Assembly (NCBI GenBank): GCA_902624465.1
Contig: CACNXP010000002.1
Location: 1-64,000 of the forward strand
DNA from: an uncultured Pelagibacteraceae bacterium
GTDB lineage: Bacteria > Pseudomonadota > Alphaproteobacteria > Pelagibacterales > Pelagibacteraceae
DNA length: 64,000 bases
Direction: 5' to 3'
The notes beneath the pieces were generated by a model that saw only the letters and a program-made list of their open reading frames with translations, was not told where the DNA came from and made no database searches. Positions 42,772 to 53,011 of the stretch are shown piece by piece (the first letter of the stretch is position 1; every line of letters begins with the position of its first letter). A program made the position numbers and the translations under genes.

Positions 42772-43505
42772 TGTTGAAAATAAATAACTTAAACGCAAGT
42801 GTTGAAAATAAGTCAATTTTAAAAGAATTTTCATTAAATATAAATCCGGGCGAGGTTCACGCAATAATGGGCCCAAATGGCTCTGGAAAAAGCACTTTAT
42901 CAAATATTTTATCAGGAAAAAAAGGTTACGAAGTATCCGGAGAAATTTTATTTGAAAATAAAAATTTATTTGAACTTGAAACAGAGGAAAGAGCACACAA
43001 AGGCATATTTCTAGCCTTTCAATATCCTTTAGAAATTCCCGGTGTTAATACTAATATTTTTTTAAAAACTTCTTTAAATGCAATTAGAAAAGCTCGTGGA
43101 CAAAAAGAGCTTGATGCTATTGAGTTTTTAAAACTCGTAAAAGAAAAAGCTAAAGAACTAAAATTTGATGAAGAAAAACTTAATAGGCAATTAAATGTAG
43201 GCTTCTCTGGCGGTGAAAAAAAGAAAAATGAAATTTTGCAAATGTCGATGCTCGCACCAAAACTTTCAATTTTAGATGAAACAGATTCGGGTTTGGATAT
43301 AGACGCTCTTAAAATAGTTGCAGATGGTGTAAATACATTGAGGAATAAGGAAAATTCTTTTTTAATCATTACTCATTACCAAAGATTATTAGACTACATC
43401 AAGCCAGATTTTGTCCATGTTTTAATGAATGGTAGAATTATAAAATCGGGTGGTCCAGAACTTGCAATAGAGTTAGAAAAAAAAGGATACGAGAACTTTA
43501 ATTAG
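42771..43505 (+). CDS. sufC: Fe-S assembly ATPase SufC
   Basis: GPNGSGKSTLSNILSG, FSGGEKKKNEILQ, DSGLDIDALKIVADGVN. Confidence 0.97.
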   Translation: MLKINNLNASVENKSILKEFSLNINPGEVHAIMGPNGSGKSTLSNILSGKKGYEVSGEILFENKNLFELETEERAHKGIFLAFQYPLEIPGVNTNIFLKTSLNAIRKARGQKELDAIEFLKLVKEKAKELKFDEEKLNRQLNVGFSGGEKKKNEILQMSMLAPKLSILDETDSGLDIDALKIVADGVNTLRNKENSFLIITHYQRLLDYIKPDFVHVLMNGRIIKSGGPELAIELEKKGYENFN

Positions 43506-44753
43506 ATGAAAGAACAATTAAAAACAGATTTTGAGAAAATACAAAAAGTATCAAGTTTTTCAAGTAAAGATGTTGAGACTAAAAGATTTTACTTAAATAA
43601 ATTTATTGAAAGGGGTTTTCCTAATAGAAAACTTGAGAATTGGAAGTTTTTAGATTTAGACAAAATTATAAATAAAAGCATAAATGAACTTAGCTTTTAC
43701 AATGATTACTCTACAACTAATAAAATTGATACTTCAATTTTTATTGATGTTCTTGAACATAATAAAATAATTTTTATAAATGGAAGAATTGAAAAAATTG
43801 ATTTTAGCTATGAAGATAAAAATCAAATAGAAATTTCTGATGATTTTAAAATAGATTATAAATTTGATAATAATAATTCCTTAATTGATTTAAATAAAGC
43901 TTTTAGTAATAAATATTTTAAGATTTTAATTAAAAAAGGTTACTCAATAAAAAAACCATTAATCATATATCACTTAACTAATGAAAAAATGAAATCAAAA
44001 AATATTAATTTAAGACTGGATTTCGAGCTTGAGCAAAACAGTTCATTAAAGTTAATAGATTTTTTTAGTGATATTACAGATACAAATTTTATGAATATTT
44101 TATATAATTTTGATATCAAAAAAGACTCAATTCTTAAAAATTATAAAATTGATAAGTCTTTTAATAAAAACATAAAGTATTCATATAATAATATAAACCA
44201 GGAAAAAAATAGTATTTCAGAAACATTTATTTTTTCAGCTAGTTCTGATTATTTTAAAAATGAAATAAATTGTAACCTCAAAGGTGAATATTCATCAGCT
44301 TTTGTGAATGGAATTTTCTCATTAAAAGATAATAAACAACACGAAATAAGAACATCAATTAATCACTTAGTTGAAAATACAAAAAGTTATCAGCTTATTA
44401 AAAGTGTGCTTGGAGAGAATTCAAAAGCCGTGTATCAAGGAAGAATATATGTTGACTCAATTGCTCAAAAAACTGATGGCTATCAATTGAGTAAAGCAAT
44501 TTTGTTAGACGAAACTTCTGAATTTAATGCTAAACCAGAATTAGAGATTTATGCTGACGATGTTAAGTGCTCACATGGATCAGCATCAGGCAGTCTAAAT
44601 GAAAATTCAATATTTTATTTAATGTCTAGAGGACTTAACTACAAAGAGTCAAAAGAACTTTTAATAAATGGTTTTTTATTAGATGTAGTTGAAAAAATTA
44701 CTGATGTTGAAATTAGAAACTTAATTAAAAATATGATCGGATTAACAGAATGA
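43506..44753 (+). CDS. sufD: Fe-S assembly protein SufD
   Basis: Position; AVYQGRIYVDSIAQKTDGYQLSKAILL, CSHGSASG. Confidence 0.95.
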   Translation: MKEQLKTDFEKIQKVSSFSSKDVETKRFYLNKFIERGFPNRKLENWKFLDLDKIINKSINELSFYNDYSTTNKIDTSIFIDVLEHNKIIFINGRIEKIDFSYEDKNQIEISDDFKIDYKFDNNNSLIDLNKAFSNKYFKILIKKGYSIKKPLIIYHLTNEKMKSKNINLRLDFELEQNSSLKLIDFFSDITDTNFMNILYNFDIKKDSILKNYKIDKSFNKNIKYSYNNINQEKNSISETFIFSASSDYFKNEINCNLKGEYSSAFVNGIFSLKDNKQHEIRTSINHLVENTKSYQLIKSVLGENSKAVYQGRIYVDSIAQKTDGYQLSKAILLDETSEFNAKPELEIYADDVKCSHGSASGSLNENSIFYLMSRGLNYKESKELLINGFLLDVVEKITDVEIRNLIKNMIGLTE

Positions 44754-45970
44754 ATATAAACACAATTAAAAAAGAATTCCCAATATTTGATGAAAAGATT
44801 CAAAATAATGATTTAGTTTATTTAGATAGTGCAAATTCATCGCAAAAACCCAAAGTTGTTATTGATAGAATAAATGAATTTTATACAAAAGAATTTTCAA
44901 ATGTTGGAAGGAGCATTCATTATTTAGCAGTTGCAGCAACTAATTTGTATGAAAATACCAGAATTTCAGTTCAAAAATACATAAATGCGAAAGATAAAAA
45001 TGAGATTGTTTTTACAAAAGGTGCAACAGAAGCTCTAAACTTAGTTGCTAATACACTAGGTCAAAAATATTTAAATGAAGGTGATGAAATATTATTAACT
45101 GAATTGGAGCATCATTCAAATTATGTACCATGGCACTATCTAAGAAAATCAAAAAATATTAAGATTAATTTTGCAGAAATTAATGAAGATGGTGAAATTC
45201 CAATAGAGAATATTGAAAAGAAAATTACGTCAAAAACTAAAGTAATAGCTATTAATCATTTATCTAATGTCACTGGAGCTATATTGCCAATTAAAGAGAT
45301 TACTGAGATTGCGCATTCTAAAGGCATTATTGTTGTAGTTGACGGTTGTCAGGGTGCTCCACATTTAAAATTAGATATGCAAGATCTTGATTGTGATTTC
45401 TATGCAATTTCTTGTCACAAAATGTATGGACCGACAGGATTAGGAATTTTATATGGTAAAAAAAAATGGTTAGAGGAACTTCCACCATATCAAGGCGGTG
45501 GTGGAATGATAAAAGAGGTAAAAAAAGATCGAATTACTTACGGAGACCTCCCAAATAAGTATGAAGCAGGAACCATGGCTACTGCTCAAGTAATAGCTTT
45601 TGATAAATCTATAAAATTTTTAGAAAGTATTGGAATTGAAAATATTATTAAACACGAAAAAGAATTAATCGAATATGGTCAAGAAATTTTAAAAAAGAAT
45701 AATTCAGTTAAATTAATTGGTAATCCAAAAAATAAAGGTGGTGTTCTATCATTTACGATTGAAGGAGTACATCCACATGACATTGCTACAATACTGGATG
45801 AAGATGGAGTAGCTATTAGAGCTGGTCACCATTGTTGTCAAATATTACATGATAAACTTGCTATACCAGCAAGCGCAAGAGCATCAGTAGGTGTCTACAA
45901 TACTAAAAGTGATTTTGATCAATTAAATAATTCTATAAACAAATGTAAAAAAATTTTTGATTTAAAATGA
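44750..45970 (+). CDS. sufS: Cysteine desulfurase SufS
   Basis: VYLDSANSSQKP, FTKGATEALNLVA, VDGCQGAPH, RAGHHCCQ. Confidence 0.97.
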   Translation: MNINTIKKEFPIFDEKIQNNDLVYLDSANSSQKPKVVIDRINEFYTKEFSNVGRSIHYLAVAATNLYENTRISVQKYINAKDKNEIVFTKGATEALNLVANTLGQKYLNEGDEILLTELEHHSNYVPWHYLRKSKNIKINFAEINEDGEIPIENIEKKITSKTKVIAINHLSNVTGAILPIKEITEIAHSKGIIVVVDGCQGAPHLKLDMQDLDCDFYAISCHKMYGPTGLGILYGKKKWLEELPPYQGGGGMIKEVKKDRITYGDLPNKYEAGTMATAQVIAFDKSIKFLESIGIENIIKHEKELIEYGQEILKKNNSVKLIGNPKNKGGVLSFTIEGVHPHDIATILDEDGVAIRAGHHCCQILHDKLAIPASARASVGVYNTKSDFDQLNNSINKCKKIFDLK

Positions 45971-46431
45971 ATTTGAAAGAATTATATCAAGAAATAATTT
46001 TAGAACATGGAAAAAATCCAAGGAATTTGAGGAAGACTAATGATTTTAATAAAGATGCTAAAGGAAATAACCCTTTATGTGGAGATAATGTGCATGTTTA
46101 TTTAAAACTTAACAATCAAAGAAAAGTTGAAGATATTTCTTTTGAAGGAAGTGGTTGTGCAATTTCAATGGCCTCTGCTTCAATAATGACAGATTTGATT
46201 AAAGGAAAAAGTGACAATGAAGCTAAAGAAATTATAGATGATTTTCTTGGAATGATAAAAGAAAATCCAGAACTAAAGTCCTCAATTTTAGAGGAAGATG
46301 ATAAAACAAAGCTAATGTGTCTTTCAGGAGTTAAGCAATACCCTATGAGGGTAAAATGTGCTACTTTATCATGGCACACTTTAATTTCTGCAATGGAAGA
46401 TGATGGAAAACAAGTGAGCACAGAGGATTAG
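45967..46431 (+). CDS. sufU: SufU-type IscU-family protein
   Basis: NPLCGDNVHVYLKL, FEGSGCAISMASASIM, CLSGVKQYPMRVKCATLSWHTL. Confidence 0.88.
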   Translation: MNLKELYQEIILEHGKNPRNLRKTNDFNKDAKGNNPLCGDNVHVYLKLNNQRKVEDISFEGSGCAISMASASIMTDLIKGKSDNEAKEIIDDFLGMIKENPELKSSILEEDDKTKLMCLSGVKQYPMRVKCATLSWHTLISAMEDDGKQVSTED

Positions 46432-46435
46432 ATCA

Positions 46436-46732
46436 ATGGAAATAAAAGAAAAAATAATAAATGAAATAAGAAAAATTTATGATCCTGAGTTACCAGTTAA
46501 TATTTACGAACTTGGTTTAATTTATGATATTCAAGTAAAAGGAAATAAAGCTGAAATTAAAATGACCTTAACTACACCAAACTGTCCTGTTGCAGAAAGT
46601 TTACCTAAAGAAGTTAAAGAAGGAGCTATGCAAGTTGAGGGAATCAATGACGTCGATCTTCAATTAGTTTGGGATCCACCTTGGAATAAAGACATGATGT
46701 CTGATGCTGCTAAGTTGGAGTTAAATTTATAA
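46436..46732 (+). CDS. sufT: SufT/DUF59 (MIP18-family) protein
   Basis: IRKIYDPELPVNIYELGLIYDI, MTLTTPNCPVAESLP. Confidence 0.9.
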   Translation: MEIKEKIINEIRKIYDPELPVNIYELGLIYDIQVKGNKAEIKMTLTTPNCPVAESLPKEVKEGAMQVEGINDVDLQLVWDPPWNKDMMSDAAKLELNL

Positions 46733-47067
46733 TGAGTCCTATAATTAAATTAAGTGAAAATGCAGCTAACAGAATCAAAGAAATTATGTCTAGTGCCGAA
46801 AAAGATGCTTTAGGAGTTAGAGTTTCTGTTAAATCTGGAGGATGTGCAGGCATGTCATATGTAATGGAATATTCTAAAGTACTTAATCCCAATGATGAGA
46901 TAATTGAGGATAAGGGAGTTAAGGTTTTTATAGACTCTGCAGCCGTGATGTATTTATTAGGTACTGAGATGGATTACAAAAAAGAGGATTTTTCCTCAAC
47001 TTTTGTGTTCAATAACCCCAATGAAACAGAGAGATGTGGTTGCGGCGAGTCCTTTAAAGTAGAGTAA
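46732..47067 (+). CDS. sufA: A-type Fe-S carrier (SufA/IscA family)
   Basis: LSENAANRIKEIM, VSVKSGGCAGMSY, CGCGESF. Confidence 0.93.
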   Translation: MSPIIKLSENAANRIKEIMSSAEKDALGVRVSVKSGGCAGMSYVMEYSKVLNPNDEIIEDKGVKVFIDSAAVMYLLGTEMDYKKEDFSSTFVFNNPNETERCGCGESFKVE

Positions 47068-47098
47068 AATTTAGTATCCCATAAGTTGCATAGCAGTA

Positions 47099-47127
47099 TT
47101 GCTAAAAACGCATAACTAGTGTATATT
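47099..47127 (+). promoter_or_regulatory. Putative sigma70-like promoter TTGCTA-N17-TATATT
   Basis: -35 TTGCTA 47099-47104, -10 TATATT 47122-47127, ATG at 47134. Confidence 0.45.
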
Positions 47128-47133
47128 TTATTT

Positions 47134-47304
47134 ATGAATAAATTTGAATTTAGAAATTTGCTTAATTCAGAGGCTAGAAAGGAAAAAAGAAAAAACTTTA
47201 TTAGATCTCTGATTAAATCAGTTAATACTGGTGCAAATGGAACTCAGGATTATGTTGTTAAAAAAGGTCCTGGCAAAAACAAAGTTGCCACTACAAGACA
47301 ATAA
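47134..47304 (+). CDS. Small basic hypothetical protein (56 aa from ATG 47134)
   Basis: MNKFEFRNLLNSEARKEKRKNFIRSLIKSVNTGANGTQDYVVKKGPGKNKVATTRQ; own promoter-like element; abuts glnA tail to tail. Confidence 0.6.
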   Translation: MNKFEFRNLLNSEARKEKRKNFIRSLIKSVNTGANGTQDYVVKKGPGKNKVATTRQ

Positions 47305-48711
47305 TTAACAACTATAGTACATCTCGAACTCAATAGGGTGAGGAGTGTGTTCGAAATTATGAATTTCCTCAAATTTTAATGCAATATAAGCATCAATTTG
47401 ATCATCAGTAAAAACATTACCTTGTTTTAAAAAGTCTCTATCTTTATCCAAACTTTCCATTGCTTCTCTTAATGAGCCACAAACAGTTGGTATTTTTTTA
47501 ACTTCACTTTCTGATAAAGCATAAAGATCTTTATCAAATGATGTACCTGGATCAATCTTATTTTTAATACCATCTAATCCAGCCATCAGCATTGCAGCAA
47601 AGGTTAAGTATGGATTTCCAGCTGCATCACCAAATCTAATTTCGCATCTTGCAGCTTTTTTGCTTAAAGTTATTGGAATTCTACACGAAGCCGATCTATT
47701 TCTAGCTGAGTAAGCTAATAACACAGGCGCTTCAAATCCTGGAATTAATCTTTTATAACTATTTGTTGTAGCATTTGAAAAAGCATTAATAGCTTTTGCG
47801 TGTTTTAAAATTCCCCCAATATAATTTAAAGCTAAATCAGACAAGCCAGCATATTTATTTCCTGAAAATAAAGCTGTGTTGCCTTTCCAGATAGATTGGT
47901 GCACGTGCATTCCAGATCCATTGTCACCTTTTACTGGCTTTGGCATAAAAGTTGCTGTTTTACCAAAGGAATGTGAAACCATGTGAACTGCGTACTTGTA
48001 TAGTTGTAAGTTATCAGCTTGATCAACAAGTGTTCCAAAATACATTCCTAATTCATGTTGACTAGGAGCAACTTCATGGTGGTGTTTTTCAACTTTAATA
48101 CCCATATCTTTCATTGCCTTTAAATACTCACTTCTCATATCCTGCTCGCTATCAACTGGTGGGACAGGAAAATAACCACCTTTAATTCCTGGTCTATGAC
48201 CCATATTTCCATTTTCGTATTCTTTTCCAGAGTTATAAGGGCCTTCTTTGCTATCTATTTTAAAACCTGTTTCATTCATATCATTCTTAAATCTGACATC
48301 GTCAAACACAAAAAATTCTGCTTCAGGACCAAAATAAGCTTTATCTCCAATACCTGTTTTTTTTAAATATGCCTCAGCTTTTTTTGCAGTCCCTCTTGGA
48401 TCTCTTTCATATGGATCTTTTTTAATTGCATCTAATACATCGCAAAATATATTTAAGGTGTTGTGAGATGTGAAAGGATCTACAACTACTCGAGAAACGT
48501 CTGGTTTAAGGATCATATCAGACTCGTTGATAGCTTTCCATCCCGCAATTGACGAGCCATCAAAGAAAATACCTTCATTTAACATCTCATCATCCACCAT
48601 TTTCCCATCCATGGTTACATGTTGAAGCTTACCTCTTGGGTCTGTAAATCTTAAATCAACGTATTCAATTTCTTTATCTTTAATTGTTTTTAAAACATCC
48701 TTAACGCTCAT
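47305..48711 (-). CDS. glnA: Glutamine synthetase type I
   Basis: [52 protein letters not shown]; start trimmed to ATG 48711. Confidence 0.98.
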   Translation of the reverse strand: MSVKDVLKTIKDKEIEYVDLRFTDPRGKLQHVTMDGKMVDDEMLNEGIFFDGSSIAGWKAINESDMILKPDVSRVVVDPFTSHNTLNIFCDVLDAIKKDPYERDPRGTAKKAEAYLKKTGIGDKAYFGPEAEFFVFDDVRFKNDMNETGFKIDSKEGPYNSGKEYENGNMGHRPGIKGGYFPVPPVDSEQDMRSEYLKAMKDMGIKVEKHHHEVAPSQHELGMYFGTLVDQADNLQLYKYAVHMVSHSFGKTATFMPKPVKGDNGSGMHVHQSIWKGNTALFSGNKYAGLSDLALNYIGGILKHAKAINAFSNATTNSYKRLIPGFEAPVLLAYSARNRSASCRIPITLSKKAARCEIRFGDAAGNPYLTFAAMLMAGLDGIKNKIDPGTSFDKDLYALSESEVKKIPTVCGSLREAMESLDKDRDFLKQGNVFTDDQIDAYIALKFEEIHNFEHTPHPIEFEMYYSC

Positions 48712-48722
48712 ATATTCTCCTA

Positions 48723-48753
48723 CTTGAAAATAGATATATCTATCAAATTCAAG
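48723..48753 (-). promoter_or_regulatory. Nested inverted repeat/stem-loop in glnA 5' leader
   Basis: CTTGAA...TTCAAG enclosing the perfect palindrome ATAGATATATCTAT (48730-48743), just upstream of the glnA SD-like AGGAGA. Confidence 0.45.
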
Positions 48754-48850
48754 CAAATAAATAATACCCTTTTAATAAATATCACCTATGCAATTTTTAC
48801 ATAAGTGTATTAATATTTAAAAATAAAGAATAACAATTAAAGGTTGAATA

Positions 48851-49330
48851 ATGAGTATATTAGATAAAGTTGCAGTTAAAAGAGTAGAAAAATTGTTGAG
48901 AGAATTTGATAAAGATTTAACCGTCAAGGCTCTGGAAACATCAGCACGAACTGCAGAAGATGCAGCTTCATCTTTAGGTTGCGAGATAGGTGCAATAGTA
49001 AAAAGTTTACTTTTTAAAACAGAGAATAATTTTGTTTTATGTCTAGTGAGTGGAGATAAAAAAGTTAGCCTGAATAAAGTAAAAAAAACTCTAAAAATTA
49101 AAGATGCTTCCATGGCATCTGCTGATGAGGTAAAAAGTATAACTGGATTTACAATTGGTGGTGTTTCACCAATAGGTCATCAAACTAAGATTAAAATATT
49201 TATTGATAATTCTTTAAATAGATATGAAAATCTATTTGCAGCTGCTGGGCATCCAAATTGTGTATTTAAAATAACTTATAAGAATTTAAAAGAAATAACT
49301 AATGGTTCAATTAAAGATATCGTAGAATGA
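48851..49330 (+). CDS. YbaK/EbsC-family aminoacyl-tRNA deacylase
   Basis: LGCEIGAIVKSLLFKTENNFVLCLVSGDKKV, FTIGGVSPIGH, AAGHPNCVFKI. Confidence 0.88.
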   Translation: MSILDKVAVKRVEKLLREFDKDLTVKALETSARTAEDAASSLGCEIGAIVKSLLFKTENNFVLCLVSGDKKVSLNKVKKTLKIKDASMASADEVKSITGFTIGGVSPIGHQTKIKIFIDNSLNRYENLFAAAGHPNCVFKITYKNLKEITNGSIKDIVE

Positions 49331-50214
49331 GACAACCAAAATTATTAGATTATGTTTTATTAACTTTTTTAGCACTTATTTGGGCTTCAGCTTTTTTTAA
49401 CATTAAAATAGCAACTTATTCATTTGGTCCAGTTACTATTGCTTTTTTAAGAGTTTTTTTTGGCGCAATACCAGTTTTATTATTATGTTATTTTAAGAAT
49501 ATTAAGATTGAAGCATTTTCCAAAGATTGGCATTGGTTTGCACTAATTGGATTTATAAACTTAGTTGCTCCATTTTTTCTTATAGCCTATGGAGTAAAAT
49601 CTGTACAAAGTAATTTAGCTGCAATTCTGATGTCAACAACACCATTAAGCTCAACAGTCCTTGGTCACTTCTATACAAAAAATGAAAAATTTAATTTTAT
49701 AAAAACTTTTGGAATATTAATTGGTTTCTCGGGAATATTATATCTATTTTCAGATAATTTATTAATTGATGAAAATAATTTTTTTTCAGCAATATTAATT
49801 CTTGTTGGTTCTACTTGTTATGTAATTGGTGGAGTTTTGACTTTAAAAATAAGTAAGAAAAAAAATGAAAATGTTACGGGTTCCATTTTAATATGGGCAG
49901 TAATAATTTTAATTCCTTTAGTCAGTTTTATAGAGCAACCATGGAATACTATACCGAGGGTAGACTCAACAATATCTGTCATATATTTGGGGTTTGTCTC
50001 AACTGGCCTTGCTTGGTTGTTAAGATTTAGAATTTTAGTTAATAATGGTCTAATTTTTCAATCTCAAGTATCATATTTGATTCCAATCTTTGGTACTATC
50101 TTAAGTTATATTTTCTTAAAGGAATTAATAACAATTAAAGTATTAATTTCACTAATAGCTGTTGTGGTGGGTATTTATTTTGTAAGAAAAGCAGATAACT
50201 CAAAACTTATTTAA
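49327..50214 (+). CDS. EamA/DMT-family transporter
   Basis: About 10 TM segments; LIWASAFFNIKIA, LRVFFGAIPVLLL, YLIPIFGTILSYIFLKE. Confidence 0.88.
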   Translation: MRQPKLLDYVLLTFLALIWASAFFNIKIATYSFGPVTIAFLRVFFGAIPVLLLCYFKNIKIEAFSKDWHWFALIGFINLVAPFFLIAYGVKSVQSNLAAILMSTTPLSSTVLGHFYTKNEKFNFIKTFGILIGFSGILYLFSDNLLIDENNFFSAILILVGSTCYVIGGVLTLKISKKKNENVTGSILIWAVIILIPLVSFIEQPWNTIPRVDSTISVIYLGFVSTGLAWLLRFRILVNNGLIFQSQVSYLIPIFGTILSYIFLKELITIKVLISLIAVVVGIYFVRKADNSKLI

Positions 50215-51115
50215 GTTTTGAAAAAGCTTTAATGTGTGATGGCCTAGTTTCACAACATCCGCCAATTATTGTAGCTCCTGCATCTTTAAACTTTTTTGCA
50301 AATTCATACATTTTGTCAGGAGTCAAATCTTTTCGTACACCAAGAAATTCGTTTGGGTTCCCAGTTTTACTGTTATTGTATGCACCAGTATAATTTGGTT
50401 TGGGGTTAGTAGTTACAAATGCATTTAATTTAAATCCAAATGGAATACCTAAATTCTTTAATTCATCTAGATTAAGTTCATAATTTTCAGGAGACACACA
50501 GGATAAAATTAGTCCTAGTAAATTCTCATGTTTAATATTCTTAATTAAGTCAGTAATTTTTTCACCACTAGGTAAATTTGTTCCTTCTGAAATGTGTGCA
50601 CCTATTAGGTAGGGTTTGTCAAATTCTTTAATACTTTCCATAGCTATTTTTACCTCTCTTACACTACTCAAAACGTCAAAATAAAAGAAATCTATATAAG
50701 GATTAAGAATTTTTGCCTGACTATTAAAATTTTCCATAATTTCATTTTCTTCTCTATCATCTGCTTCGTATGTTAAATTTTGAGGAGGTAAGCCTCCAGC
50801 AATTAAAACATTAGGAAAAGTTTCTTTGACTTTCAGAGCTATTTCACCGGCTTTTTTGTTTAAATATTCATATTTGTCCAAAACTTCATTATCTCTTAAA
50901 CGAGATTTTCTTGTTGTGAAAGTTGTTGTTACAATAACTTCAGCACCTGCTTTTACAAAATCGAGATGAGTGTCTAGTACAAGTTTATGGTATTTTTCAT
51001 GAAGTAAAGCATTGGTACTCCATAGAGTACCGTTTGGCTTCATACCTCTAGCAAGAAGTTCTTGACCCATCCCACCATCTAAGATTTTCAAACTCTTAAA
51101 GATATTTTTGTCCAT
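50207..51115 (-). CDS. Homocysteine S-methyltransferase family
   Basis: LDGGMGQELLARGM, IGAHISEGTNLPSGE, GATIIGGCCETRPSHI (Zn Cys-Cys). Confidence 0.9.
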   Translation of the reverse strand: MDKNIFKSLKILDGGMGQELLARGMKPNGTLWSTNALLHEKYHKLVLDTHLDFVKAGAEVIVTTTFTTRKSRLRDNEVLDKYEYLNKKAGEIALKVKETFPNVLIAGGLPPQNLTYEADDREENEIMENFNSQAKILNPYIDFFYFDVLSSVREVKIAMESIKEFDKPYLIGAHISEGTNLPSGEKITDLIKNIKHENLLGLILSCVSPENYELNLDELKNLGIPFGFKLNAFVTTNPKPNYTGAYNNSKTGNPNEFLGVRKDLTPDKMYEFAKKFKDAGATIIGGCCETRPSHIKAFSKLK

Positions 51116-51183
51116 TAATTTGATTTAACTGCCTAATTGAAAATATTATTCAATTAAATTCTAAACACAATATGTTGTAATGT

Positions 51184-51195
51184 CTACAATTGTAG
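51184..51195. promoter_or_regulatory. Perfect 12-bp palindrome CTACAATTGTAG in divergent intergenic region
   Basis: Self-complementary sequence between 51115 (-) and 51255 (+). Confidence 0.35.
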
Positions 51196-51254
51196 GTAGA
51201 AAATAAAAATTCTAACAAATAGACACAAGCTAATATTCTTAGTTTAATGGTGTT

Positions 51255-52994
51255 ATGGCTACTAAAAGAAAGTTTAAAGCTAAGCCAAAGACCAAAAGAA
51301 AAAAAAATAAATTGGTCAAATTTTCTAGAAAAAAAATAAAAACGAAAAAAAAAGTCGTGGTAAAAAAGTCTGCGACTAAGAAACGTTCAAGAAAATCTAG
51401 AAAAAATAATAAGCTAAAAACAATAACTAAAACAAGAGGAGTAAAAAAAATGAGTGCAGAAGCTATGAAAGTGTCATCTGTATTAGATACTTCTCATTTA
51501 AAGGTTAAATTTCCATTTAAAGCAAAATATGGAAACTACATAAACGGAAAATTTGTAGAACCTAAATCAGGTAAATATTTTGACAATGTTAGCCCGATCT
51601 CAAATGAGAAAATCTGTTCAGTAGCACGATCTAACGATAAAGACGTTGAGGCAGCATTAGATGCTGCTCACGCAGCTTTTCCTGAGTGGGGAAAGACAGA
51701 CATCACTACTAGATCAAATATTTTATATAAGATCGCTGATGTTTTAGAAAAAAATCTAAACTTATTGGCTACAGCCGAGTGTTTAGATAATGGAAAACCT
51801 ATAAGAGAATGTATGGCTGCAGATTTGCCTTTAGTGATAGATCATTGGAGATATTTTGCTGGAGTAATTAGAGCAGAAGAGGGATCAATCGCTGAAATTG
51901 CAAATAATCAATATTCATACAATTTTCATGAACCTTTAGGAGTTGTTGGTCAAATAGTTCCATGGAATTTCCCATTGTTAATGGCGACATGGAAATTAGC
52001 TCCAGCTCTTGCAGCGGGAAATTGTTCAGTATTAAAACCTGCTGAACAAACACCAGCTTCAATAATGGTGATGATGGAACTTATTGGAGACTTATTACCT
52101 CCGGGAGTTGTCAACATCGTTAGTGGTTTTGGATTAGAAGCAGGCAAACCTTTAGCATCATCTAAAAGAGTAGCTAAAGTTGCTTTTACTGGCGAAACTA
52201 CAACTGGAAGATTGATTATGCAGTATGCAGCACAAAATATAATTCCAATAACTTTAGAGTTAGGTGGAAAATCTCCAAACATTTTCTTCGAGGACATCAT
52301 GGAAAAAGATGATGATTTCTTCGATAAATGTATTGAAGGTTTTGTGATGTTTAATCTAAATCAGGGTGAGGTTTGTACTTGTCCAAGTAGAGCTTTAATT
52401 CAAGAATCTATCTATGATAAATTTATGGAAAGAGCTATTGCAAGAACAAAAGCTGTGGTTCAAGACAATCCTTTGAAAATGGAAACTATGATTGGAGCTC
52501 AAGCATCAGTAGAGCAAATGGAGAAGATAAAATCTTATCTAGAGCTTGGTAAAAAAGAGGGTGCTAAAGTCCTTGCCGGAGGAAGTGCAGCAAAGCTTAA
52601 TAGTGGATTGGAAAAAGGTAATTATATTCAACCAACTATTTTTGAAGCTGATAACAGCATGAGAATTTCTCAAGAGGAAATTTTCGGTCCTGTTGTGTCT
52701 GTGATTAAATTTAAAGATGAAGCAGAGGCATTAAAAATTGCTAATGATACTCTTTATGGTTTAGGTGCAGCTGTATGGACTAGAAATGGTAATATAGCCC
52801 ACAGAATGGGTAGAGCCATACAAGCAGGAATAGTATGGACAAATTGTTACCATGCTTATCCAGCTCACTCACCTTTTGGTGGTTACAAACAATCTGGAGT
52901 TGGTAGGGAAACCCATAAAATGATGCTTAATCATTATCGACAGAATAAGAATCTTCATGTTTCTTATGCTGAAAAAAAATTAGGCTTCTTTTAA
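51255..52994 (+). CDS. Aldehyde dehydrogenase (AldB/ExaC-like); ORF has a 65-codon Lys/Arg-rich N-terminal extension, alternative start ATG 51450
   Basis: [13 protein letters not shown] catalytic Cys, [18 protein letters not shown]; canonical ALDH homology begins after MSAEAMKV (51450), preceded by SD-like AGAGGAG. Confidence 0.9.
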   Translation: MATKRKFKAKPKTKRKKNKLVKFSRKKIKTKKKVVVKKSATKKRSRKSRKNNKLKTITKTRGVKKMSAEAMKVSSVLDTSHLKVKFPFKAKYGNYINGKFVEPKSGKYFDNVSPISNEKICSVARSNDKDVEAALDAAHAAFPEWGKTDITTRSNILYKIADVLEKNLNLLATAECLDNGKPIRECMAADLPLVIDHWRYFAGVIRAEEGSIAEIANNQYSYNFHEPLGVVGQIVPWNFPLLMATWKLAPALAAGNCSVLKPAEQTPASIMVMMELIGDLLPPGVVNIVSGFGLEAGKPLASSKRVAKVAFTGETTTGRLIMQYAAQNIIPITLELGGKSPNIFFEDIMEKDDDFFDKCIEGFVMFNLNQGEVCTCPSRALIQESIYDKFMERAIARTKAVVQDNPLKMETMIGAQASVEQMEKIKSYLELGKKEGAKVLAGGSAAKLNSGLEKGNYIQPTIFEADNSMRISQEEIFGPVVSVIKFKDEAEALKIANDTLYGLGAAVWTRNGNIAHRMGRAIQAGIVWTNCYHAYPAHSPFGGYKQSGVGRETHKMMLNHYRQNKNLHVSYAEKKLGFF

Positions 52995-53011
52995 TTAACA
53001 ATAATATATAA

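Noticed and set aside
47119-47133. Track start at 47119 (MYILFMNKF) for the small ORF
   Set aside because: The first codons overlap the -10-like TATATT; ATG 47134 is the more economical start.
48711-48790. Glutamine (glnA-type) riboswitch upstream of glnA
   Set aside because: Only a vague AAGTAGG similarity to the recalled consensus near the SD; the conserved stems are not seen. Kept only as an unexplained palindrome.
51116-51254. SAM-V-like riboswitch upstream of the homocysteine S-methyltransferase gene
   Set aside because: SAR11 methionine-cycle genes often carry such elements, but I could not match the expected conserved core in this leader.
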